Assembly (NCBI GenBank): GCA_002686135.1
Contig: NZAO01000001.1
Span: 9,453-15,439 of the forward strand
Length of the DNA stretch: 5,987 nucleotides
Source of the DNA: Rhodospirillaceae bacterium
GTDB taxonomy: Bacteria; Pseudomonadota; Alphaproteobacteria; UBA11136
Direction of reading: 5' to 3'
Shown here: positions 1-5,562 of the stretch, piece by piece
Numbering within the stretch: position 1 is the stretch's first letter
Layout: each line of letters opens with the position of its first letter
The notes under the pieces: generated by a model
Databases searched by the model: none
Seen by the model: the letters and a program-made list of their open reading frames with translations, nothing else
What the model was told of the DNA's origin: nothing
Program-made: the position numbers and the translations under genes

Positions 1-281
1 TGGCGTTCCACCACCATCTGGGTGGCGATTCCAGCATGGTCGGTACCGGGTTGCCACAGGGTGTCGCGGTCGCACAGCCGGTGATAGCGAATGAGGATAT
101 CCTGTAAAGTGTGGTTGAGGGCGTGGCCCATATGCAGGCTGCCGGTGACGTTGGGCGGCGGCATCATGATGGTGTAGGGCTTGGCACCGCCCCGGACGCC
201 AGCGGCAAAGGCGCCAGATTCCTCCCAGATGCCGTAATGCTTTGCCTCCACCTCGGCAGGAAGATAGGTTTTGTCCAGCAT
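1..281 (-). CDS. valS: Valyl-tRNA synthetase, N-terminal fragment (runs off window)
   Basis: Charges tRNA-Val with valine in the cytoplasm; a class I aminoacyl-tRNA synthetase. About 93 residues are visible. The protein opens [20 protein letters not shown], the usual ValS beginning, and then has [15 protein letters not shown], which holds the class I HIGH-type ATP-binding signature (HMGH). [15 protein letters not shown] follows, also typical of ValS. The rest of the roughly 900-residue enzyme, including the editing domain and the KMSKS loop, lies beyond position 1. I chose the ATG at 281 because the protein then starts like its relatives and a strong purine-rich ribosome site precedes it by 8 bases. 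Three in-frame ATGs at 308, 305 and 302 would add up to nine residues but lack a clear ribosome site. It lies downstream of popZ on the same strand, with its own probable promoter. Identity is very secure; the start is moderately secure. Confidence 0.95.
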   Translation of the reverse strand, partial: MLDKTYLPAEVEAKHYGIWEESGAFAAGVRGGAKPYTIMMPPPNVTGSLHMGHALNHTLQDILIRYHRLCDRDTLWQPGTDHAGIATQMVVER

Positions 282-289
282 GTGCTGAA

Positions 290-299
290 CCTTCTCCTT
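290..299 (-). promoter_or_regulatory. Ribosome binding site for valS that decides the start
   Basis: Read on the minus strand this is AAGGAGAAGG, followed by 8 bases and the ATG at 281. It is the only good Shine-Dalgarno match near the candidate starts. The upstream ATG triplet at 308-300 is preceded by a pyrimidine-rich stretch with no such site, so this site supports the shorter ValS start. Confidence 0.6.
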
Positions 300-369
300 C
301 ATCATCATGAAAGCGCACGAACAGCCGATAGAGAACGCCGCGTCCGCACGCACTCCGGCAACAAAATTA

Positions 370-397
370 TTTATACGTGAAACCTGCCCGTTTACAA
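370..397 (-). promoter_or_regulatory. Putative sigma70-type promoter for valS
   Basis: On the minus strand, TTGTAA (397-392, 4 of 6 matches to the -35 consensus) is followed after 16 bases by TATAAA (375-370, 5 of 6 to the -10 consensus). The -35 box overlaps the popZ stop codon. The expected transcript start near 363 gives a leader of about 80 bases before the valS ATG. The site sits in a short AT-rich patch that stands out in this GC-rich window. It suggests valS can be expressed independently of the upstream genes. This is read by eye only. Confidence 0.45.
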
Positions 398-943
398 GTT
401 GCGCGCCCGTTCGGACAGCTTTTCGCTCTCCTCCTTGACCAGACGCTCCACAAGGCCCGAGAGATTATCATCAAGCCATTGCTTAAGCAGGGGGCGGAGG
501 ATGTCCTTGATCAGGTCCTCCACAGTCCTGCCCTCGATTAGCCTTTTCCGCACCAGGGCTTCGGCGGCCCGCAGTTCCTCTGTCGGTTCCGGCGCGGCTT
601 CTTCGGGAGATTCTTCCTCTGGGGAAGCGGTCAGATCGACCACGGTCCCATCCTCGTTTATCATTTGCGTCAGCTCGAGAACCTTTTCTTCTGCGCCCCC
701 TTCCTCTTCGGGAGGCTCCTCTGGCGTTTCCTCAGACACGTCTTCGGCGGCGGCTCCGCGCTCCCAGGGCCAAACTGATTTCGTGGCCCAAGGTGAGCTT
801 TCTTTTTTTACTTCCGCGTCGTCTTCGGCCACTGATTCATCTTCATCAGCAAGTGGCTCCTCCTCTTTTTCGGAAATGATCTTGCGAATAGACGCAAGAA
901 TTTCCTCCATGGAGAGTTCTTCTTGCTCCTTGGAATCGCTCAT
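392..943 (-). CDS. popZ: PopZ/DUF2497 family polar organizing protein
   Basis: In Caulobacter and relatives, PopZ self-assembles into a polar matrix that anchors the chromosome origin through ParB and recruits cell-cycle regulators. This 183-residue protein has the family layout. An N-terminal amphipathic helix (about residues 10-25, [15 protein letters not shown]) is the usual client-binding segment. A long acidic, proline-containing, low-complexity linker fills about 26-120. Inside it is the conserved patch [19 protein letters not shown] (about 87-105). The C-terminal helical oligomerization region (about 123-176) includes [20 protein letters not shown] and a following LVERLVKEE helix. The length is close to that of Caulobacter PopZ. 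The ATG at 943 has only a weak GGAAG ribosome site 8 bases ahead. It lies 97 bases after tolC and 110 bases before valS. Family membership is clear; polar localization and ParB binding are inferred from characterized relatives. The Ser-rich open frame on the opposite strand is a shadow of its acidic codons. Confidence 0.88.
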   Translation of the reverse strand: MSDSKEQEELSMEEILASIRKIISEKEEEPLADEDESVAEDDAEVKKESSPWATKSVWPWERGAAAEDVSEETPEEPPEEEGGAEEKVLELTQMINEDGTVVDLTASPEEESPEEAAPEPTEELRAAEALVRKRLIEGRTVEDLIKDILRPLLKQWLDDNLSGLVERLVKEESEKLSERARNL

Positions 944-1042
944 CTATATCGCTTCCGGAAAAAAGGGCGAACAAATGCCGAGCCCAAACGGAAATATCGA
1001 CAAAAAAGCACGGGCAAATCCTCGCCTCAATGAAACACAAGG

Positions 1043-2500
1043 TCAATCATTATTGTCGCCCAACCCCCAAAACTTATCACGCACTTCGCGATAATGTTCC
1101 TCCGTGTCATAGGGCGTCACTTCCACCTTCAGATGCGCCACCGAAAGCCTTCCGATGGCGCTCATGAGTTCATAGCCGGCGACGAATTCGTCACGCCGTG
1201 CCCGCACCAGCGCCACCCTTGAATCGAGATATTCCTGTTCGGCGTCGAGGATGTCGAGAACGGTCCGGGCTCCCACCTTGGCCTCTTCGCGGACTCCTTC
1301 CAGGGCAATGTTGTTAGCCTCGATCTCGGTCTCGATGGAGCCGATTTGCGCCCGCGCCGTTTTCAGGGATTCCCAGGCCCGGGTGGTGGATTCCACGGCG
1401 TTGCGCCGTTCCTCGTTGATTTCCATGCGGCGCTGGCTGGCAGTCTGTTTGGCTTCACGCACCCGCGAGCTAACCGAACCCGACTGATACAGGGGCACGG
1501 TGAGTTCAGCCATGACCTGTGCCCGTTCGGTAAAGCTCTTCCTCTGGGAGGAATTGCGCGAAGTGCTGACCTCGCCGACGATATCGATACTGGGCAACAA
1601 CTCACCCATCACTGCACGGACATCATCCCTGGCCGCCAGTTCCTCGTAATAGGCAGCCACTACATCGGGGTTCCCCTCCAAGGCGATGGCACGAGCCTCT
1701 TCGGGCGTGGCCGGCAACCCGTCGAGGGGGTCTGGATTGACAAGGGTCTCAGGCGTCACACCCACGACGTTGAGATATGCCGCGCGGGAGGATTCGAGAA
1801 TCCCTTCGGCAAGAATGCGGTCGGCCTTGGCCCGGGCGAGACGCGCCTCAGCCTGAGAAAGATCGGTGCGGGTGACCTCACCCACCTCGAACTGGTCCCA
1901 GGTGGCCTGGAGCTGGCTGGCCAGAACCTCTTCATTCTTGAGGTTAAGTTCGAGCACGGCCTGATCGCGCAGAACCTCCATATAGGCCGTGGCCACCGCC
2001 AGAAGGACATTCTGTTCGGTGGAAATAAGGCGGGCGCGTTCGGCCATGACCTGGTTTTCCGCACTGCTGGTGCCAGCCACCGTACGGCCGCCGCGGTATA
2101 CTGGCTGGGTCAGGATAATGCTGCCGCTCTTGGGGACCACGCCCTCGGAGGCTGTGAAGAAGCTGGAGCCCGAATTTACATAGGCCTTGCCGTAAGCGCC
2201 AGAACCGGTCAAGGCGGGCCGCCAGTTGGAAAGTTCCTGGGGTACCAGTTCGTCGGTAGCGCGCAGCTTCGCCCGCGCCGAAAGCAGTGTGGGATTACGG
2301 GTATAGGCCGAGGCCAGGGCCTCTTCCAGGGTCTCTCCCCGGGCCGAGGCTGGCGGCGGAGCCAACAGGGAAAACACCAGACACAAGGCGGCCCATCTTC
2401 CCGGCCATTTGGAAAAGCGGACTCCGCGGCCGCATGCTGGCTTTCCAAGCCGAAGAGGCACCCTCTTCCCCATGCCCGTGGCTGATGTAATACGGATCAT
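1043..2500 (-). CDS. tolC: TolC-family outer membrane efflux/secretion channel
   Basis: Forms the trimeric outer-membrane duct with its periplasmic tunnel, used by tripartite RND/ABC efflux pumps and type I secretion systems. The 485-residue product has a hydrophobic signal segment (about residues 37-50, WAALCLVFSLLA) ending in an ASA cleavage site near residue 53. The mature protein opens ETLEEALASAYTRNPTLLSA, the standard TolC start. Two outer membrane efflux protein repeats follow, about 57-250 and 265-455. They contain the expected strand segments (SIILTQPVYRGGRT, VMAELTVPLYQSGSV) and long coiled-coil helices. The C-terminal repeat has the family hallmark GARTVLDILDAEQEYLDSRV (about 410-429), and residues to about 456 match the family end. 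The tail is short and acidic. The start is odd: about 36 residues precede the hydrophobic core, and GGAGG (2518-2514) lies 13 bases before the ATG at 2500. The ATG at 2473 lacks a better site. It begins 20 bases after the pcm-like gene, so the two are probably co-transcribed. Confidence 0.93.
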   Translation of the reverse strand: MIRITSATGMGKRVPLRLGKPACGRGVRFSKWPGRWAALCLVFSLLAPPPASARGETLEEALASAYTRNPTLLSARAKLRATDELVPQELSNWRPALTGSGAYGKAYVNSGSSFFTASEGVVPKSGSIILTQPVYRGGRTVAGTSSAENQVMAERARLISTEQNVLLAVATAYMEVLRDQAVLELNLKNEEVLASQLQATWDQFEVGEVTRTDLSQAEARLARAKADRILAEGILESSRAAYLNVVGVTPETLVNPDPLDGLPATPEEARAIALEGNPDVVAAYYEELAARDDVRAVMGELLPSIDIVGEVSTSRNSSQRKSFTERAQVMAELTVPLYQSGSVSSRVREAKQTASQRRMEINEERRNAVESTTRAWESLKTARAQIGSIETEIEANNIALEGVREEAKVGARTVLDILDAEQEYLDSRVALVRARRDEFVAGYELMSAIGRLSVAHLKVEVTPYDTEEHYREVRDKFWGLGDNND

Positions 2501-2520
2501 GCCGCCCGCGACGCCTCCGC

Positions 2521-3192
2521 TTAGAATTGAAAACCCTGTTCACCGCTGAAACCCGGCAGTGGCGGCACAGTGGCGTCGAAAACCTCGCGCCGGGAATAAT
2601 TCCCATTGCGGCAGATCATCAACGTTCCCTTGCCCAACAATTTTTCCCCTTCCAAAAACACGGCGACGAGCCGCCCTCCCTCGGCCATCTGTCCCAGAAT
2701 GGCTTCGGGAATCGTGCTCACGGCGCCACCCAGCAATATGACGTCATAGGGCGCCTGGTGTGGATAGCCTTGTTCCAGAGGCTCCGTCATGACCACGGCA
2801 TTGTCCATATCAAGCTGGGAAAGCAGCGAGGCGGCGTGGGAAGCCAGCTTGGGGTCACTTTCAACCGCCGCCACCGTATTGGCCAGCTTCGAGAGAACCG
2901 CCGTGGAATAGCCGGTGCCGCAGCCGATATCGAGAACCATGTCCTCTTCCGTTACGCCTGCCGTCTGGAGAAGGCGGGCCAGAACAAGCGGCTCCATGAG
3001 ATAGCGGTGAGGCGCGATTTCAATATCCTCGTCAGCGTAAGCGAGGCTGGCAAGGCGGTCCGGAACGAACAGCTCACGGGGCACGGTAGAGAGAATTTCA
3101 ATCAAAGCCGCATCTGTCACCTTGTTGGTGCGGATCTGGCTTTCGACCATATTTCGGCGCGGCGTCTCAAAGTCAGCAATAGTGCCTATCAT
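2521..3192 (-). CDS. pcm: Protein-L-isoaspartate O-methyltransferase-like (Pcm-type) protein
   Basis: Pcm methylates L-isoaspartyl residues in damaged proteins using S-adenosylmethionine, in the cytoplasm. This 223-residue protein has the PCMT fold order. An N-terminal helical part holds MVESQIRTNKVTDAALIEIL (15-34) and VPRELFVPD (37-45). SAM motif I is VLDIGCGTGYST (87-98). The acidic residue after strand 2 is in VESDP (110-114). YDVILLGGA (149-157) and GGRLVAVF (172-179) complete the core. At 64-75, where authentic Pcm has a conserved T-[IV]-S-x-P substrate loop, this protein reads YLMEPLVLARLL, so isoaspartyl repair activity is uncertain. The open frame extends upstream to 3291, but I chose the ATG at 3192. 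It gives the normal family length, relatives begin about here, and the predicted promoter lies inside the extension. It heads the leftward pcm-tolC unit, a common alphaproteobacterial pairing. Family assignment is secure; the biochemical role is not. Confidence 0.85.
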   Translation of the reverse strand: MIGTIADFETPRRNMVESQIRTNKVTDAALIEILSTVPRELFVPDRLASLAYADEDIEIAPHRYLMEPLVLARLLQTAGVTEEDMVLDIGCGTGYSTAVLSKLANTVAAVESDPKLASHAASLLSQLDMDNAVVMTEPLEQGYPHQAPYDVILLGGAVSTIPEAILGQMAEGGRLVAVFLEGEKLLGKGTLMICRNGNYSRREVFDATVPPLPGFSGEQGFQF

Positions 3193-3214
3193 TAGGCCCC
3201 CGACCCTCTTGAAA

Positions 3215-3230
3215 CCCGCACCTGCGCGGG
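3215..3230 (-). repeat. GC-rich inverted repeat in the pcm leader
   Basis: CCCGC (3215-3219) and GCGGG (3226-3230) are perfect complements around a 6-base loop. In the leftward transcript this would be a small, stable hairpin ending 22 bases before the pcm start codon, close to but not covering the ribosome site. It is followed by only three T residues, so it is not a convincing terminator. Any role in translation control is inference. Confidence 0.4.
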
Positions 3231-3259
3231 CATTCGGTACGTTTCCACAAATTCCGCGG

Positions 3260-3288
3260 AGTATACGTGCCCGGTTTCGTAAACACAA
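3260..3288 (-). promoter_or_regulatory. Putative sigma70-type promoter for pcm-tolC
   Basis: On the minus strand, TTGTGT (3288-3283) is a partial -35 box with 3 of 6 matches. It is followed after exactly 17 bases by TATACT (3265-3260), a -10 box with 5 of 6 matches. The transcript would start near 3253, within the 8-base palindrome TCCGCGGA (3253-3260), about 60 bases before the pcm ATG. The strong -10 box with ideal spacing makes this the best promoter candidate in the window. Confidence 0.5.
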
Positions 3289-3298
3289 CATCTTGTGT
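3283..3298. repeat. Inverted repeat joining the two divergent -35 boxes
   Basis: ACACAA (3283-3288), four bases, then TTGTGT (3293-3298): perfect 6-base arms. Each arm coincides with the predicted -35 box of one of the two divergent promoters, so a dimeric protein bound here could affect both transcripts. The repeat itself is directly visible; its use as an operator is inference. Confidence 0.45.
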
Positions 3299-3321
3299 AC
3301 ACCTCCGCAATATCATCAAAT
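3293..3321 (+). promoter_or_regulatory. Putative promoter for the MFS-methyltransferase operon
   Basis: TTGTGT (3293-3298) is a weak -35 box with 3 of 6 matches. It is followed after 17 bases by TCAAAT (3316-3321), a -10 box with 4 of 6. The expected transcript start near 3328 falls inside GCGGTATCCGC (3325-3335), an inverted repeat with 4-base arms that could be an operator. The predicted leader is about 105 bases long. Weaker than the opposing pcm promoter. Confidence 0.3.
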
Positions 3322-3357
3322 AGAGCGGTATCCGCACCAAAATGCCGGGTTTTCACC

Positions 3358-3388
3358 GTGGCTGGACGGAAAAGAAAAACCGTGCCAC
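3358..3388 (+). repeat. Potential leader hairpin upstream of the MFS gene
   Basis: The outer arms are GTGGC (3358-3362) and GCCAC (3384-3388). The inner arms are ACGG (3366-3369) and CCGT (3380-3383), which continue the stem after a 3-base bulge on the left side and close an A-rich 10-base loop. A second GCCAC copy at 3413-3417, just before the ribosome site, could compete for the same left arm. I recognise no known riboswitch here; a regulatory role is speculative. Confidence 0.3.
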
Positions 3389-3419
3389 CCTCGCCGCCTC
3401 AAGGTAACAGGGGCCACCT

Positions 3420-3424
3420 GGAGG
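3420..3424 (+). promoter_or_regulatory. Ribosome binding site of the MFS gene
   Basis: A perfect GGAGG, 10 bases before the ATG at 3435. It fixes the transporter start, and the protein then begins with a normal-length cytoplasmic N-terminus ahead of the first membrane helix. Confidence 0.7.
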
Positions 3425-3434
3425 AAACCATCCC

Positions 3435-4730
3435 ATGAGCGAGAGCCACCTGGTATCCACACAGCCAAGTCATGAGACGCCCCACGATTTGCAGCGTACT
3501 ATCGTCGCCGGTATCGCCGGCAATGTGATGGAATGGTACGATTTCGCCGTTTACGGCTATTTCGCCGCCATTATCGGCCAGCATTTCTTCCCTTCCGAAG
3601 ACCCCACGGCCTCGGTCATCGCCTCCTTCGGGGCCTTTGCCGCGGGTTTCCTCATGCGCCCCTTCGGCGGCTTCGTCTTCGGCCATATCGGCGACAAATA
3701 CGGCCGCAAGCGGGCGCTGACCCTGTCGGTAATCCTGATGGCGGTGCCCACATTCCTAATCGGAGTGCTGCCCGGCCACGCCCAGATCGGTGTCACCGCC
3801 TCGGTGCTGTTGGTGTTGCTGCGTATGTTACAGGGGCTTTCGGTGGGCGGCGAATACACCACTTCGATCACCTTCCTGGTGGAACATGGCGACCAGAAAA
3901 AGCGCGGCTTCATGGGAAGCTGGAGCATCTTCGGCGCGGTGGCGGGCATTCTGCTGGGCTCCGCCGTCGGGGCGGCCCTGGCGGCGTCGATATCGGCCGA
4001 GGCCCTTGCCGATTGGGGTTGGCGCCTGCCCTTCCTGTTCGGCCTGGCCATAGGATTTACTGGTCTTTACATCCGCCGCCACATGGCCGAGGACCCGGCA
4101 TCGGAAGAGGCGCAAGCAAAAATCTCGCCGGTAATCCTCGCCTTCCGCGACGAATGGCGGGCCATGCTCCAGATCGCCGGATTCAACGTGGTCAACGCCG
4201 TCGGTTTCTACATGATCTTCATCTATGCCGTGACCTGGCTCCACCAGACCGCCCATATCTCCACCTCGCGGGCGCTGGACATCAACACCGCCAGCATGGT
4301 GGTCCTGCTTGTCCTGCTTCCCCTTATCGGACGTCTCTCGGACAAGGTGGGGCGTAGGCCCCTCCTGCTCACGGCGGTGATCGGTCTGTTGCTTCTAAGC
4401 TATCCACTCATGTGGCTCATGCACCATGACCAGACCATCCTGATTCTGTCGGGCCAGTTAGGATTTGCGGTGCTGATCGGACTCATATTCGGCGCCTATC
4501 CCGCGGCCATGGTGGAGATGGTCCCGAAACGGGTCCGCGTCAGCACCATGTCCATTGGTTATAACCTCTGTCTGGGGCTGGTGGGCGGCACCACGCCTAT
4601 GGTCGCCACTTATCTTATCGCCCGCACCCATGTGGACCTGGCGCCGGCCTTTTATCTTATGGCGGCGGCGGTGCTGTCCCTGCTGGTAGTCCTGAAAATG
4701 AAGGAAACGGCGCACGATCCCCTAAGATAA
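3435..4730 (+). CDS. MFS transporter, metabolite:H+ symporter (ProP-like) family
   Basis: A 12-helix inner-membrane secondary transporter, likely proton-coupled. Relatives move small polar solutes such as proline, betaine, alpha-ketoglutarate, citrate or shikimate; the substrate cannot be read from sequence. The 431-residue protein carries the family signatures in order: GNVMEWYDFAVYGYFA at the first helix (29-44), the MFS loop 2-3 motif GHIGDKYGRKRALTLS (83-98), RMLQGLSVGGEY in helix 4 (130-141) and WGWRLPFLFG (194-203). The second-half repeat of the loop motif is GRLSDKVGRRPLL (299-311), and PKRVRVSTMSIGYNL (364-378) marks helix 10-11. The length is typical for the family. The C-terminal coiled coil of osmosensing E. 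coli ProP is absent, which argues against that exact role. The start is supported by GGAGG. A methyltransferase gene follows after 11 bases with its own strong ribosome site, so the two are probably one operon. It diverges from the pcm unit across a shared control region. Confidence 0.9.
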   Translation: MSESHLVSTQPSHETPHDLQRTIVAGIAGNVMEWYDFAVYGYFAAIIGQHFFPSEDPTASVIASFGAFAAGFLMRPFGGFVFGHIGDKYGRKRALTLSVILMAVPTFLIGVLPGHAQIGVTASVLLVLLRMLQGLSVGGEYTTSITFLVEHGDQKKRGFMGSWSIFGAVAGILLGSAVGAALAASISAEALADWGWRLPFLFGLAIGFTGLYIRRHMAEDPASEEAQAKISPVILAFRDEWRAMLQIAGFNVVNAVGFYMIFIYAVTWLHQTAHISTSRALDINTASMVVLLVLLPLIGRLSDKVGRRPLLLTAVIGLLLLSYPLMWLMHHDQTILILSGQLGFAVLIGLIFGAYPAAMVEMVPKRVRVSTMSIGYNLCLGLVGGTTPMVATYLIARTHVDLAPAFYLMAAAVLSLLVVLKMKETAHDPLR

Positions 4731-4741
4731 AGGAGGCCAGG

Positions 4742-5428
4742 ATGCCGGGATGCCCAGGGAACAATGACGGCTCCTCCATCCGGCGGGAATACGCGGCGCT
4801 GGCTTCCCGCTACGACACCAGGTGGAAATCCTACGTCGCGGCGTCGGTCCGTGAAACACTCAAACGGGCCCGCATCCGTCCCGGCGACCGGGTCCTGGAC
4901 GTGGGATGCGGCACCGGCGAACTTCTCGGGGCCATATCCCTCGCGGTCCCCGAGGCGCGGCTGGCGGGGGTCGACATGTCGACCGAAATGCTCGCAATCG
5001 CCCGTGCCAAAAGCGCTGGCGACCTCGACCTGAGGGAGGGGCACGCCGAGGCCCTGCCCTTCGGGGACGGGGCCTGTGACGTGGTGGTTTCGTCGAGCGC
5101 CTTTCACTTCTTCCGGCGCCCCGCCGCCGCCCTGGCGGAAATGCACCGTGTCTTGCGCCCGGGCGGCAGGGTCGTCATTACCGACTGGTGCGGCGATTAT
5201 CCCACATACTTTCTATTCGACCTTTTCCTGCGTCTGTTCAGCCCCGCACATTTCCGCATCTATAACTCAAAGGAATTCCATCAAATGCTTGATTCAGCAA
5301 ACTTTTCTGAAGTTACTATCGAGCGTTACAAGATAAGGTTTTTGTGGGGAATGATGACGGCGACGGCTAAAAAAGACGCCCCCATCAACGGCCATCCCAG
5401 GCCCGCAACCGACGTTACTTGCACCTAG
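4742..5428 (+). CDS. Class I SAM-dependent methyltransferase (UbiE-like)
   Basis: Transfers a methyl group from S-adenosylmethionine to an unidentified, probably small-molecule, acceptor in the cytoplasm. The 228-residue protein has a Methyltransf_11/UbiE-type core. An N-terminal substrate cap (IRREYAALASRYDTRW, 13-28) precedes motif I, VLDVGCGTGELL (51-62). The ribose-binding acidic residue is D78 in GVDMS. AEALPFGDGACDVVVSS (102-118) and RVLRPGGRVVITDW (136-149) are motifs II and III. The C-terminal part (about 160-210) has RIYNSKEFHQMLDSANF and WGMMTATAKK, resembling other uncharacterized members. It starts at the ATG at 4742, five bases after a perfect AGGAGG (4731-4736) and 11 bases after the transporter stop. 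The last ~55 codons are strikingly AT-richer than the rest of the gene, and the final 18 residues look unstructured. It shows no special signature of ubiquinone or menaquinone biosynthesis, so ubiE should not be used as its name. Confidence 0.85.
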   Translation: MPGCPGNNDGSSIRREYAALASRYDTRWKSYVAASVRETLKRARIRPGDRVLDVGCGTGELLGAISLAVPEARLAGVDMSTEMLAIARAKSAGDLDLREGHAEALPFGDGACDVVVSSSAFHFFRRPAAALAEMHRVLRPGGRVVITDWCGDYPTYFLFDLFLRLFSPAHFRIYNSKEFHQMLDSANFSEVTIERYKIRFLWGMMTATAKKDAPINGHPRPATDVTCT

Positions 5429-5562
5429 ATTTTGCCTCTATTAGCTTTTATTATCGGGGTAGGCATTCTCTCAACATCATGTGTCAGAAACGGTCACCTT
5501 AATACTCCCCTTTGTCATTCCCCGTGATATGCTGTGTCCCTCAGGCAGATTGAGGGGGCATC
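5429..5562 (+). promoter_or_regulatory. AT-richer leader region ahead of the WYL-type regulator
   Basis: This 134-base gap probably holds the regulator's promoter, but I cannot place one with confidence. TTGTCA (5512-5517) matches the -35 consensus at 5 of 6 positions, yet the best -10 match nearby, TATGCT (5528-5533), is only 10 bases away. TGTC recurs at 5482, 5513 and 5535, with TGTCA at the first two exactly 31 bases apart; these could be operator half-sites for autoregulation. No clear terminator for the upstream operon is visible. Confidence 0.25.

Noticed and set aside
1018..1046. Possible promoter for popZ: TTGACC (1046-1041, minus strand) with GAGGAT 17 bases on
   Set aside because: The -35 box is good but the -10 box matches at only about three positions; not enough to list as a feature.
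399..1094. Long Ser/Arg-rich open frame on the plus strand opposite popZ
   Set aside because: It is the complement of the acidic Glu-rich PopZ codons. It has no recognisable domain, and popZ on the other strand matches a known family.
1346..2485. 379-codon open frame on the plus strand opposite tolC
   Set aside because: Antisense shadow in GC-rich DNA; the composition is unlike a real protein and the TolC frame is unambiguous.
3193..3291. N-terminal extension of the pcm-like protein to the ATG at 3291
   Set aside because: It would add 33 basic, non-conserved residues and would contain the predicted promoter and GC-rich leader hairpin; the start at 3192 fits the family length.
3325..3434. 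SAM or SAH riboswitch ahead of the transporter-methyltransferase operon
   Set aside because: Attractive given the methyltransferase, but I could not match the conserved cores of these riboswitch classes; only generic inverted repeats are present.
3815..4256. Minus-strand open frames over the MFS gene
   Set aside because: They lack family features and overlap a complete, well-supported transporter with all MFS motifs.
5429..5470. Possible terminator after the second methyltransferase
   Set aside because: The GCCT and AGGC arms are about 22 bases apart with no continuous stem, and no T-run follows.
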